A stretch of 64,000 bases of DNA from RYN-230 sp963770535 (GCA_963770535.1 CAVYPZ010000004.1:1054001-1118000), one strand, 5' to 3'; numbered from the stretch's first letter, positions 1 to 9,005 are shown. Numbers and translations: made by a program. Notes: generated by a model not told the origin, from the sequence alone.

Positions 1-2
1 CC

Positions 3-989
3 GTGAGCTACCCGGTAGACAGCGAATTCACCTCGGCCAACGAGGACGTTCTCGGCGACCTGGCCACCCTCAGCTATCTCGGCGGGATGACGGAGGCGGA
101 GCAGGCGGACGTGCTGCGCCAGGCCGAGGTGCTGATCGCGCTGCAGCTCAGCCGCGAGGTGCCCGCCGGAACGCTGCAGAGCGCCCCGGGGCTGCGGTTC
201 ATCCAGATGCTGTCGGCCGGGCTGGACACCGTCGACTTCGACGCGATCGCCCCGGACATCATGGTGGCCGGGAACGTGGGCGCGTACGCGCATCCCATCG
301 CCGAGCACGTCCTGGCCATGGTGCTCAGCCTGGCCAAGCGCCTCCCGCAGGAGAACGCAGCTCTGGCCCGCGGCGAGTGGGACCGCGGTGAGGGGGACCG
401 CGCCACCCCCAACGCCACCCTGGACGGCGCGGTGTGCGCGATCCTCGGCTTCGGCGGGATCGGCCAGGCCACGGCACGGCTGATGCGGCCCTTCGGCGCG
501 CGGATTCAGGCGGTCAACAGCAGCGGCCGCACCGATGAGCCGGTCGAGTTCTGCGGCACGCTGGACGACCTGGACCGGGTCCTGGCCGCCGCGGACGTGC
601 TGGTCATCGGCATCCCCCTGACCGCGGGCACGCGCGGCCTGATCGGCGCGCGCGAACTGGGCCTGATGAAGCCCAGCGCGATCCTGGTCAACGTGGCCCG
701 CGGCCCGATCGTGGACGAGCAGGCCCTGTATGAGCACCTGCGGGCGAACCCGGGCTTCTCGGCGGGCATCGACGCGTGGTGGGACGAGCCGCGCGACGGC
801 GCGCCGTTCCGCACCGCCTACCCGTTCTTCGAGCTGCCCAACCTGCTCGGCTCCCCGCACAACTCCGGGGATGTCCCGGGGATCATGCACCACGCCGCCC
901 GGCAGGCAGCGGTGAACGTCCGCCGTTACCTGCTCGGCGACGCGGTCAGCGGCGTCGCCCGCCGGGAGGATTACGCCAAGCTGCCCTGA
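3..989 (+). CDS. D-isomer-specific 2-hydroxyacid dehydrogenase (NAD-binding)
   Basis: This enzyme should interconvert a 2-hydroxyacid and a 2-oxoacid with NAD(H) in the cytoplasm. The nucleotide fold carries GFGGIG at residues 149-154. The catalytic triad of the family is visible: Arg233 in NVARGPIVDE, Glu262 in DAWWDEP and His286 in SPHNSG. The length of 328 residues suits the family. The GTG at position 3 is at the window edge and the N-terminal strand looks slightly short, so the real start may lie upstream. Substrate cannot be told from sequence. It converges with the NADH dehydrogenase gene on the other strand. Family assignment is secure; specificity is unknown. Confidence 0.85.
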   Translation: MSYPVDSEFTSANEDVLGDLATLSYLGGMTEAEQADVLRQAEVLIALQLSREVPAGTLQSAPGLRFIQMLSAGLDTVDFDAIAPDIMVAGNVGAYAHPIAEHVLAMVLSLAKRLPQENAALARGEWDRGEGDRATPNATLDGAVCAILGFGGIGQATARLMRPFGARIQAVNSSGRTDEPVEFCGTLDDLDRVLAAADVLVIGIPLTAGTRGLIGARELGLMKPSAILVNVARGPIVDEQALYEHLRANPGFSAGIDAWWDEPRDGAPFRTAYPFFELPNLLGSPHNSGDVPGIMHHAARQAAVNVRRYLLGDAVSGVARREDYAKLP

Positions 990-1000
990 CCGGCCCGCGA

Positions 1001-2456
1001 TCACGGGGCGCCAGGGGCGGGTTTCCCTGACCCCGCCGGCCCGGCGGGCGGGCCCCGCCGGCCCGCGCCCGGCGGGCGGGCCCGCCGGCCCTGCCTTCCC
1101 CGCCGGCGCCCCGGCGGTTTTCGTTGCGGAAACAAGCTGCCTGGCCTGGCCGCCGTAGACGTCGCCGACCACACCGACCTCACGGCTGGTGAACGTGCGT
1201 TCCCGGCGCAGGTCCCGGGTGAACGCGAACCACCAGGACGCCACGGCCCCGAAACGGTTGCGGAAGCCGGTCATGAACCCGATGTGGATGACCAGCCACG
1301 CCCACCAGCCGAGGAACCCGTCCAGGTGCAGCCGCCCCACCGAGACCACCGCGTTGCCGCGTGAGACGTAGGCGGCCGAGCCCAGGTCGCGGTAGCGGAA
1401 CGGCTTGCCCGGCGGCTGGCCGGCCAGGTCGCGGCGGATCCGCCGCGCCGCGTACAGCCCGGCCTGCATGGCCACCTCGGCCACGCCCGGCAGCCCGTCG
1501 CGGTTCATCATGTCGCCGGCCACGAAGATCTCCGGATGGCCCGCGATGGTCAGGTCCGGCTGGACCAGGATGCGCCCGGCACGGTCTTGCTGCGCCCCGG
1601 TCGCGGTGGCGATCGCCGTGGCCAGCGGCGGAGCCTCGACGCCGGCCGTCCACAGCACGGTGCCGGCGTCGTGCCGGGTCACCTCGCCGTCCGGGCCGCG
1701 CACCTCCAGGCCGGTCAGGTCAACGTTGGTCACGATCGAGTGCATGTGCTGCTCGACCCCGAGCTTGCGCAGGGCCGCGGCGGCCCTGCCCGACAGCGCC
1801 GGGCCGAACGAGGCCAGCGGCGCGTCGCCCCCGTCGAACAGCAGCACCCGCGCGTCCTGCGGCACGATCCGGCGGAACTCGGCGCGCAGCGTCCGGGTGG
1901 CCAGCTCGCGGATCTGCCCGGCCAGCTCCACCCCGGTCGGGCCGCCGCCGACCAGCGCGAACGTGAGCCAGCGCCGGGTCTCGTCGTGACTGGTCGCGCT
2001 CTCGGCCATCTCGAACGCGCCGAACACCCGGCGCCGGATCGTGAGCGCGTCCGCGATCGACTTCATCCCTGGCGCGAACAGCGCGAACTCGTCGTGCCCG
2101 AAATACGACTGCTGCACCCCCGCCGCCACGATCAGGTGATCGTAGCCGAACTCGAGCGGCTCGCCCAGCGGCCGCCTGGCCGCCACTGAGCGGGCCGCCG
2201 GGTCGATGCCGGTCACCTCCGCCATCACGCACTCGACGTTGGCGTGCTTGCGGAGCACCTCGCGCAGCGGCGCGGCGATCTTGCCCTCGGACAGGATCCC
2301 GGTCGCGCACTGGTAGAGCAGCGGCTGGAACAGGTGATGCTCCGCCCGGTCGATCAGGGTGACCGAGACCGGGGCCCGGCGCAGCGCCCGCACCGCGAAC
2401 AGCCCGGCGAACCCGCCGCCGACGACCACGACCCTGGGCCGGGCTTCCTCGGTCAT
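1001..2456 (-). CDS. ndh: Type II NADH dehydrogenase (NDH-2-like), 3' end unresolved
   Basis: A single-subunit flavoprotein that would pass electrons from NADH to quinone at the inner face of the membrane. The ATG at 2456 starts MTEEARPRVVVVGGGFAGL, a classic FAD-binding GxGxxG. A second Rossmann motif (LVGGGPTGVELAG) and the late FAD motif (IFVAGDMM) follow, with a hydrophobic WAWLVIHIGF segment near the C-terminus that may anchor it. Recognisable family sequence ends near 1141 (about 438 residues). No stop follows in this frame: it stays open antisense through the neighbouring dehydrogenase to the window edge. A one-base shift in the GC-rich 1021-1110 stretch would reach the TGA at 1001-1003, which is the end used here. 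It is the last gene of the cydA-cydB-zwf-ndh run, consistent with a shared role feeding the quinone pool. Confidence 0.8.
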
Positions 2457-2498
2457 CCGCTTCCCCCCGTCAGCCGCGAGCGCTCCGGCCGGACCTGG

Positions 2499-3881
2499 TC
2501 ATCCGGCCGGGTCGTGCCACACATCCCGGGCCGGCAGCAGCCGGTCGGCTTCCGCGGGTCCCCAGGTGCCCTTGCCGTACGGGTGGACTCCGACCGCGTC
2601 GCCGAGGATGGGGTCCACCACCCGCCAGGCGGCCTCGACCGTGCCCTGCTCGGCGAACAGCCAGCGGTCCCCGTCCAGCGCCGCGCCGATGAGCCGGTCG
2701 TAGGGCCGCATGTCCTCGCCGGGCCGCTCCGAGAACGTCAGCTCCTCCACGGCGGGCTCCCAGCCGGCCCCGGGCTTCTTGCCCGCCAGGCTGATGCCGA
2801 CCGCGGTCTCCGGCCAGACCCGGAACCGCAGCGTGTTGTTGTCCGGCAGCGGCTCCAGGCCGAACACGTCGTACGGGGCCCGCTGGAACCGCACGGTCAC
2901 CTCGGTCGCGGTGACCGGCAGGCACTTGCCCGCGCGGATCAGCACCGGGACCCCGGCCCAGCGCCACGAGTCGACCGCGAGCCGGATCGCGGTGAACGTC
3001 TCCACGGTCGAGTGCGGGTCCACGCCGTTGACCTCGGTGTAGCCCTCGTACTGGCCGCGGACCGTCTCCTCCGGGGTAAGCGGCCGGATCGAGGAGATCA
3101 GCCGGGCCTTCGAATCGCGCCAGGTGGACAGGCCCTGGCCGTCCGGCGGGTCGGCCATCACCGTCGCCAGCACCTGCAGCATGTGGTTCTGGATGACATC
3201 CCGGGTGGCGCCGGTGCGGTCGTAGAACGCGCCCCGGTCCGAGACGTCGAACGCCTCGGCCATCGTGATCTGGATGCTCTCCACGTACGTGCGGTTCAGC
3301 AGCGGCTCGATGACCGCGTTGGCGAACCGGACGAACAGCACGTTCTCCACCGGGTCCAGGCCCAGCCAGTGGTCCACCCGGTAGATCGCGTCCTCCGGGA
3401 AGTACTGGTGCATCAGCCCGTTGAGCGCGATGGCGCTCTTCAGGTCGGTGCCGAACGGCTTCTCGACCATGATCCGGTTGCCCTTGGCCCGGCCCGCGGT
3501 CGCGATGCCCTGCGCGATCCGGCCGAACAGCACCGGCGGCACCTCGAGGTAGAACAGGATCTGCTGGCCGTCGCCGACCGCGTCCGACATCGCGTGGTAG
3601 GTGGCGTCGTCGCCCAGGTCGCCGTCCACGTAACGGAGCAGGCCGAGCATCTTGGCCGCGGCCGGGCTGGCCGGGTCCATCTTGTTGAGCTTGAGCGAGG
3701 CGACCGCGTAGTCGCGGAACTGCTCCAGGCCCCAGCCGTTCTTCGCCACCCCGATCACGGGCACGTCGAGCACCCCGCGGCCCACCAGCCCGACCAGGGC
3801 CGGGAACGTCTCCAGCTTCGCGAGGTCACCGGTCGCGCCAAAGATCACCAGGGCATCAACCTGGTCTGCTGCTGCTGCCAT
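2499..3881 (-). CDS. zwf: Glucose-6-phosphate dehydrogenase, atypical active-site motif
   Basis: This should oxidise glucose 6-phosphate to 6-phosphogluconolactone with NAD(P), opening the pentose phosphate pathway. At 460 residues it is a little shorter than typical Zwf (about 480-510). The coenzyme motif GATGDLAK is at 15-22 and EKPFG at 140-144. The substrate signature usually written RIDHYLGK reads RVDHWLGL (168-175): the catalytic His171 is present, but Tyr is Trp and the phosphate-binding Lys is Leu. The rest of the C-terminal domain (FANAVIEP, IRAGKCLP) is conserved. This may be a divergent paralogue with altered substrate or activity. It lies 86 bp downstream of cydB on the same strand. 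Confidence 0.85.
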   Translation of the reverse strand: MAAAADQVDALVIFGATGDLAKLETFPALVGLVGRGVLDVPVIGVAKNGWGLEQFRDYAVASLKLNKMDPASPAAAKMLGLLRYVDGDLGDDATYHAMSDAVGDGQQILFYLEVPPVLFGRIAQGIATAGRAKGNRIMVEKPFGTDLKSAIALNGLMHQYFPEDAIYRVDHWLGLDPVENVLFVRFANAVIEPLLNRTYVESIQITMAEAFDVSDRGAFYDRTGATRDVIQNHMLQVLATVMADPPDGQGLSTWRDSKARLISSIRPLTPEETVRGQYEGYTEVNGVDPHSTVETFTAIRLAVDSWRWAGVPVLIRAGKCLPVTATEVTVRFQRAPYDVFGLEPLPDNNTLRFRVWPETAVGISLAGKKPGAGWEPAVEELTFSERPGEDMRPYDRLIGAALDGDRWLFAEQGTVEAAWRVVDPILGDAVGVHPYGKGTWGPAEADRLLPARDVWHDPAG

Positions 3882-3967
3882 CTAGGCTCCCTGGGATTCG
3901 TGGGTCTACTGGAGCGCAGGCGCCGCGCGCGGGCATCGCCTGGCGGGAGTGAAGGTCCGGCGCCACC

Positions 3968-5035
3968 CTAGCCCGTCTCAGCCGGCCCCTCGCGGCCGGT
4001 GACGGCGCGGCCGTTCCCCCGGTGGGTCAGCAGCGCGGGCGGCTTGAAATCACCAGGGCTCAGCCGCTGCCGGAACACGTAATAAGTCCACCCCTGGTAC
4101 AGCAGCACCAGCGGCAGGAAGATGATGACCACGATCGTCATGACCTTCAGCGCGTAGGAGCCGGACGACGCGTTGCTGATGGTCAGGCTGTACGCGGGGC
4201 TGGTGCTGGACACCATGACCCGTGGGTACAGCTCGGTGAAGATCGACAGGATCGCGGTGGCCATCGCGATCGTGGTCGCCGTGAACGCCCAGCCTTCCCG
4301 GTGCGCCGAGACCAGCCACGCCGCGGCCACCACGGCCAGGATGCACAGGATCTCGACCGGGTTGGGCAGCACCCCCTTGCCCCCCGTGACGTGCGTCCAG
4401 ATCGCGAAGCCCGCCGTCAGCAGCACGGCCGGCCCGGCTATCGCGCGGGCGATATGCCCGGCGCGGTCGCGCACCTCGCCGGTGGTCTTGAGGGACAGGA
4501 ACGTCGCGCCGTGCAGCAGGCACAGCACGACCAGCGTGACCCCGGTGTACAGCCCGTAGGGCTGGAGCAGGGTGAAGAAGGTCCCGGTGTACTCGCCGGC
4601 CTTGTCGATCGGCAGCCCGTGCAGCAGGTCGGCGAGCGCCACCCCGATCAGCAGCGGCGCCAGCAGGCTGCCCGCGATCATCAGAACGTCCCAGCTGCGC
4701 CGCCACCGCGGGCTGTCGGACTTGCCCCGGTACTCGAACGAGATGCCGCGCGCGATCAGCGCCAGCAGCAGCACCACCAGGGCCAGGTAGAAGCCGGAGA
4801 ACATGGTCGCGTACCAGTCCGGGAACGCGGCGAACATCGCGGCGCCCGCCACGATCAGCCACACCTCGTTGCCGTCCCACAGCGGCCCGATCGTGTTGAC
4901 CGCGGCCCGCCGGCCCGCATCGTCCCGGGCCACCACGGTGTGCAGCATCCCGACGCCGAAGTCGAATCCCTCCAGCACGAAAAACCCGGTCCACAGCACC
5001 GCGATCACGATGAACCAGAACTGGACGAGAGTCAT
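3968..5035 (-). CDS. cydB: Cytochrome bd ubiquinol oxidase subunit II
   Basis: CydB is the structural partner of CydA in the high-affinity quinol oxidase, which reduces oxygen at low tension. The 355 residues match the family, start MTLVQFWFIVIAVLWTGFF, and contain the conserved FDFGVGML near residue 25, GPLWDGNEVWLIV around residue 50, and about eight hydrophobic segments. Its start overlaps the cydA stop by one base, so the two are translationally coupled. No cydD/cydC transporter genes, often the next genes in actinobacteria, are adjacent; zwf follows instead. Confidence 0.96.
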   Translation of the reverse strand: MTLVQFWFIVIAVLWTGFFVLEGFDFGVGMLHTVVARDDAGRRAAVNTIGPLWDGNEVWLIVAGAAMFAAFPDWYATMFSGFYLALVVLLLALIARGISFEYRGKSDSPRWRRSWDVLMIAGSLLAPLLIGVALADLLHGLPIDKAGEYTGTFFTLLQPYGLYTGVTLVVLCLLHGATFLSLKTTGEVRDRAGHIARAIAGPAVLLTAGFAIWTHVTGGKGVLPNPVEILCILAVVAAAWLVSAHREGWAFTATTIAMATAILSIFTELYPRVMVSSTSPAYSLTISNASSGSYALKVMTIVVIIFLPLVLLYQGWTYYVFRQRLSPGDFKPPALLTHRGNGRAVTGREGPAETG

Positions 5036-6588
5036 CAGTACCTCACCGCCTCCACCAGGGCATCCGCCTCGTCACCGGCTGCCGGTTCCGGCTCGGCTTC
5101 CTTCCGCGCGTAGCGGATCATCAGCACCGCGTCGACGATGGTGAGGGTTACATACGCCGCAACGAAAACCGTCAGGCTGATAATGACGCTGGCCAGCCCG
5201 ACGGACGGCGACACCGCGTTCTTCGTGAGCATGATGCCCTGGACGATCCACGGCTGGCGCCCGCTCTCGGTGAGCAGCCAGCCCGCGGTGTTCATCAGGA
5301 ACGGCAGGATCACCGCCCAGATCGCCAGCGTGAGGAACCACCGGGAGCGGGCCAGCGTCCCGCGGCGGATCAGCCACAGCCCCCACAGCCCGAGCAGGAA
5401 CATCAGGCCGGCCGTGTAGGCCATGATCCGCATCGACCAGTACTGGATGAACACGTCCGGGACGTAGTACCCGGGCCCGAACTGCCTGGTGTACTGCGAT
5501 TGCAGCGGGCTGAGCCCGGTCACCTTGCCGTTCCAGGAGTTGGTGGCCAGCAGCGACAGCAGGTGCGGGACGGCCAGGATCTGGGTGGGCGTGTGGTCGT
5601 TGTTGCCGCCGCCGATCTGGAACATCGAGAACGAGCACGGCTGGCAGGTGGTCCACTGGGCCTCGGCCGCCGCGATCTTCATGGGCTGGTAGCGGGCCTC
5701 GATCACGCCCAGTTCGCTGCCGACGAACATGGCCAGGATGATCGCCGGGACCAGCACGACCAGGGACAGCTGGGCCGACCGGGCGAAGACAGCGGTGTGG
5801 CTGGCTGGCATCTGGGCGGCTGGTGCCCGGCCGTCGGGCGTCTGGCGGTCGGGCGTCTGGCGGTCGGGCGTCTGGCGGTCGGGCGTCTGGCCGTCGGGCG
5901 TCTGGCCGTCCTCGGCTGGTGCCCGGCCGCCCTCGGCCAGCGGGCGGTGGCGCAGCTGCCAAGCCGACACGGCCAGCATCACCGCGGCCCCCGTGACCAG
6001 CGACGCCAGCAGCACGTGCGCGTAGCCCCAGAGGAACACGGGGTTGGTGAGCACGGCCCAGATGTCGTTCAGCTGCGGCTTGCCGGTCTGGCGGTTGATC
6101 ACGTAGCCGACCGGGTGCTGCATCCACGAGTTGGCCGCCATGATGAACGCGGCGGACAGCACGGTGCCCAGTGCGACCAGCCAGATGCACAGCAGGTGCA
6201 CCCGGCGGGACAGCTTGCCCCAGCCGAAAAGCCACAGCCCCAGGAACGTGGACTCCAGGAAAAAGGCGGCCAGCCCCTCCATGGCCAGCGGCGCGCCGAA
6301 GATGTCACCGACGAGCCGGGAATAGGCGGACCAGTTCATCCCGAACTCGAACTCCTGGACCAGCCCGGTCACCACGCCAACCGCGACGTTGATCACCAGC
6401 AGGGTGCCGAAGAACCGGGTCAGCCGCAGGTAGCCGGGGTCCTTGCTGCGATGCCAGCTGGTTTGCAGCAAGGCGGTCAGGAAGGCCAGGCCGATCGTCA
6501 CCGGCACGAAGAGGAAATGGTTGATCGACGTCAGCGCGAACTGCCAGCGGGCCAGGTCGAGCGTCATAGGTCCCCCCGGTCCCGTCAC
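5035..6588 (-). CDS. cydA: Cytochrome bd ubiquinol oxidase subunit I
   Basis: CydA carries the hemes and the quinol site of cytochrome bd. The 517 residues begin MTGPGGPMTLDLARWQFAL; the second Met, in TLDLARWQ, is also a possible start. The axial histidines are visible in SINHFLFV and WGYAHVLLAS, and the Q-side GRQPWIVQG motif is present. Between the fifth and sixth hydrophobic segments (about residues 220-260) lies an insertion built of QTPD[R/G] repeats, encoded by a 15-bp tandem repeat, which is not part of the family core. The C-terminus is short and acidic. It is the first gene of the cyd run and is preceded by a region of tandem repeats. Confidence 0.96.
   Translation of the reverse strand: MTGPGGPMTLDLARWQFALTSINHFLFVPVTIGLAFLTALLQTSWHRSKDPGYLRLTRFFGTLLVINVAVGVVTGLVQEFEFGMNWSAYSRLVGDIFGAPLAMEGLAAFFLESTFLGLWLFGWGKLSRRVHLLCIWLVALGTVLSAAFIMAANSWMQHPVGYVINRQTGKPQLNDIWAVLTNPVFLWGYAHVLLASLVTGAAVMLAVSAWQLRHRPLAEGGRAPAEDGQTPDGQTPDRQTPDRQTPDRQTPDGRAPAAQMPASHTAVFARSAQLSLVVLVPAIILAMFVGSELGVIEARYQPMKIAAAEAQWTTCQPCSFSMFQIGGGNNDHTPTQILAVPHLLSLLATNSWNGKVTGLSPLQSQYTRQFGPGYYVPDVFIQYWSMRIMAYTAGLMFLLGLWGLWLIRRGTLARSRWFLTLAIWAVILPFLMNTAGWLLTESGRQPWIVQGIMLTKNAVSPSVGLASVIISLTVFVAAYVTLTIVDAVLMIRYARKEAEPEPAAGDEADALVEAVRY
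5831..5905. repeat. 15-bp tandem repeat inside cydA
   Basis: Five contiguous copies of c[c/g]gtcgggcgtctgg, with a degenerate sixth after them. On the minus strand they encode the pentapeptide QTPD[R/G], giving a soluble loop between two membrane segments of CydA. The unit is a multiple of three, so gain or loss of copies keeps the gene in frame. Confidence 0.95.
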
Positions 6589-6628
6589 GCGCGGGCTACG
6601 TCAAGGGGGGCCGTCCGGATGCCCTGGA

Positions 6629-6755
6629 GGCCGCTGGTGCCGCCATCCAGGGCTGCTTAGTAGTGTGGTGCCGCCGCCCATCCACTACTGGGCTACTTAG
6701 TACTTCGGCGCCGCCGTACACCACAGGGCTACTTAGTACTGCAGCACCTAGTGCT
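6629..6755. repeat. Three tandem ~36-40 bp repeats upstream of cydA
   Basis: Three imperfect copies begin near 6651, 6691 and 6727 with ggct[g/a]cttagta, each followed by a GC-rich ccgcc segment. A fourth partial copy precedes them at 6629. Read towards cydA the shared core is AGTACTAAGTAGCCC. They fill the 174 bp between cydA and the next gene, so they sit where the cyd promoter should be and may bind a regulator. They do not resemble a Rex box (TTGTGAA...TTCACAA). The function is inferred only from position. Confidence 0.8.
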
Positions 6756-6762
6756 GGCCAGC

Positions 6763-7077
6763 TCAGGAAGGCGTGGCGTGCTCCTGGGTGCCATCCCGCC
6801 ACGCGGTGGCCCCGGCCGCCGCCGAGGCCTTGGCCCGCTCCCAGTGGTGCCTGGCCAGCTCGGTTGGCGGCACCTCCTGGCGGTCCGCCCAGTCGCGCAC
6901 GGCCGCGGCCAGGCTGGAGCCGCTGATTACCGCCCCGGCCAGGGCCAGCACGCCGCCCAGGCCCATGAGCACACCGCCGACGATCAGCGGCCTGCTGCTC
7001 ACCCGGAACGCGCGCTCAGGGTTTCTGCTGTCCGTCATGAGCGTCACAGTGAACGTTCCGGGATCGGGGGACATCAT
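6763..7077 (-). CDS. Small membrane protein of unknown function
   Basis: A 104-residue protein with one clear hydrophobic segment (LIVGGVLMGLGGVLALAG, about residues 31-48) followed by a charged helix (VRDWADRQEVPP...HHWERAKA). I recall similar short actinobacterial proteins with this RNPERAF...QEVPPTELA pattern, but no function is known to me. A GGGGAGG lies directly before ATGATG at 7077; the internal ATG at 7038 (MTDSRNPERAF) is an alternative start. It is divergent from the GMC oxidoreductase, sharing a 90-bp intergenic region with it. Confidence 0.7.
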   Translation of the reverse strand: MMSPDPGTFTVTLMTDSRNPERAFRVSSRPLIVGGVLMGLGGVLALAGAVISGSSLAAAVRDWADRQEVPPTELARHHWERAKASAAAGATAWRDGTQEHATPS

Positions 7078-7167
7078 CCTCCCCGGGTGATTGGCGTCCT
7101 CCCTGTTGCAAGGCCGTGCTCACCCCGGGAAGGCGATGCGCCGGGTGCCGCGGCCCGTCATAGTGGA

Positions 7168-8724
7168 ATGGTGACCGGACGTTATGACGTGATCATCATC
7201 GGGACCGGCGCCGGCGGCGGCACCCTGGCGCACACCCTGGCCCGGTCGGGAAAGAAGATCCTGCTCCTGGAACGCGGCGACTTCCTGCCCCGCGAAATGG
7301 ACAACTGGGACCCGAAGCCCGTGTTCGTGGATGGTAAATACATTACCCACGACACCTGGTACGACGCGGACGGGAAGCCGTTCCAGCCGCAGGTGCATTA
7401 CTACGTCGGCGGGGCCACCAAGATGTACGGGGCCGCGCTGTACCGGCTGCGGCCGGCGGACTTCGGCGAGATCAAGCACGTGGATGGGATATCCCCGGCC
7501 TGGCCGCTCAGCTACGACGAGTTCGAGCCCTGGTACACGAAGGCCGAGTGGCTCTACCAGGTGCACGGGGCGCACGGCGAGGACCCCACCGAGGGGCACT
7601 GGTCGAAGCAGTACCCCTGGCCCGCGGTCACCCACGAGCCCCGGATCCAGCAGCTCGCCAACGACCTGCAGGCCGGCGGCTACCAGCCGTTCCACGCGCC
7701 GTGCGGGATCCTGCTGGACGAGGGCCGCCGCCCGGCCAGCGCCTGCATCCGCTGCGCCTGGTGCGACGGCTACCCGTGCCTGGTGCACGCCAAGTCCGAC
7801 GCGGAGATCATCGCGGTCCGCCCCGTCATGGACCTGCCCAACGTGACGTTGCTGACCGGGGCGGAGGTCCTCAGCCTGGAGACCGGTTCCGGCGGGCGGG
7901 CCGTCACCGGCGTGGTCGTGTCCCGCGCCGGCCAGCGCGAGGTGTACCAGGGCGACGTGGTGGCGCTGGCGGCCGGCGCCACGAACAGCGCCAAGATCCT
8001 GCTCCGATCGGCCAGTGACGAGCATCCCGGCGGCCTGGCCAACGGATCCGGCCAGGTGGGCCGGAACTACATGTTCCACAACAGCAAGGCCATGGTGGCG
8101 CTGGGCAAGGAGCGCAACGACACCGTCTACCAGAAGACGCTGGCCGTGAACGACTTCTACCTGGCCGGCGACGGCCGGGAATGGCCGCTGGGCAACATCC
8201 AGATGCTGGGCAAGTCCAACGCGGAGGCGATGAAGGGCGAGGAGCCGAAGCTGACCAAGCTGGCCCCGCACTGGAGCCTGGCAGAGGTGGCGGCGCACGC
8301 GGTGGACCTGTGGCTGACCACCGAGGACCTGCCGAAGCCGGAGAACCGGGTGACCGTCGACCGCGACGGGAACGTCCACCTCGCGTACACCCAGACCAAC
8401 GACGCCGAGGCGGCCGGGCTGTACAAACAGGTCAAGACCATGCTGAATCACGTCGGCATGGCGGCCCACCACATCCTGGACAAGAACTACTACTTGAAGA
8501 TGGACGTCGCCCTGGCCGGGGTGGCGCACCAGTCTGGCACCTGCCGGTTCGGCACCGACCCGGCCACATCGGTGCTCGACGTGAACTGCAAGGCCCACGA
8601 ACTCGACAACCTCTACGTCGTGGACACCAGCTTCTTCCCGAGCATCGGCGCGGTGAACCCCGCGCTCACCGCGATGGCCAACGCCATAAGGGTCGGCGAG
8701 CACATCACGGAGCGTCTCGCCTAG
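7168..8724 (+). CDS. GMC family FAD-dependent oxidoreductase with a Cys-rich motif
   Basis: A glucose-methanol-choline type flavoenzyme that would oxidise an alcohol or sugar hydroxyl. The FAD-binding motif GTGAGG is at residues 12-17 and an ERGDF acidic end follows the second strand. The C-terminal active-site region shows VAHQSGTCRFG and GAVNPALTAMANAIR, the His...Asn pair of the family. A cluster Cys193-x2-Cys196-x2-Cys199-x4-Cys204 (CIRCAWCDGYPC) is notable; comparable motifs occur in a GMC subgroup, and metal binding is possible but unproven. The start is ATG 7168, or GTG 7171 just after it. Substrate is unknown. Confidence 0.92.
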   Translation: MVTGRYDVIIIGTGAGGGTLAHTLARSGKKILLLERGDFLPREMDNWDPKPVFVDGKYITHDTWYDADGKPFQPQVHYYVGGATKMYGAALYRLRPADFGEIKHVDGISPAWPLSYDEFEPWYTKAEWLYQVHGAHGEDPTEGHWSKQYPWPAVTHEPRIQQLANDLQAGGYQPFHAPCGILLDEGRRPASACIRCAWCDGYPCLVHAKSDAEIIAVRPVMDLPNVTLLTGAEVLSLETGSGGRAVTGVVVSRAGQREVYQGDVVALAAGATNSAKILLRSASDEHPGGLANGSGQVGRNYMFHNSKAMVALGKERNDTVYQKTLAVNDFYLAGDGREWPLGNIQMLGKSNAEAMKGEEPKLTKLAPHWSLAEVAAHAVDLWLTTEDLPKPENRVTVDRDGNVHLAYTQTNDAEAAGLYKQVKTMLNHVGMAAHHILDKNYYLKMDVALAGVAHQSGTCRFGTDPATSVLDVNCKAHELDNLYVVDTSFFPSIGAVNPALTAMANAIRVGEHITERLA

Positions 8725-8925
8725 CGCCGGCGGGAGGACCCGGGGGTAGCGCCGGCCGGGGGACCCGGGGGTAGCGCCGGCCGGGGACCCGGGGGTAGCG
8801 CCGGCCGGGGACCCGGGTAGCGCCGGCCGGGGGACCCGGGTAGCGCGGGCCGGGGGACCCGGGTAGCGCGGGCCGGGGGACCCGGGGGTAGCGCCGGCCG
8901 GGGGACCCGGGGGTAGCGCGGGCCG
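8722..8925. repeat. Minisatellite of ~22-25 bp units after the GMC gene
   Basis: About eight to nine head-to-tail copies of tagcgc[c/g]ggccgggg plus gacccggg, differing mainly in the number of Gs. The first copy overlaps the GMC stop codon. There are no unique spacers, so it is not a CRISPR array. G-run length variation suggests replication slippage. Confidence 0.93.
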
Positions 8926-9005
8926 TCCTGGGCGCGGCCGCCCCGGTCCTGCCCCGCTGGTCCCCGCCGCCGACTTTTCGTGCCTCCCGCTGGCCGCCAC
9001 CGCCG

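Noticed and set aside
6596..6802. A 68-residue minus-strand frame upstream of cydA
   Set aside because: It is a translation of the tandem repeats (LSSPVVYGG/LSSPVVDG) and has no coding features.
8722..8925. Possible CRISPR array
   Set aside because: The units are contiguous without unique spacers and no cas gene is in the window.
7120..9000. A 626-codon open frame antisense to the GMC oxidoreductase
   Set aside because: It is a GC-rich shadow of a clear enzyme gene, with Val/His/Arg/Gly-biased composition and no family features.
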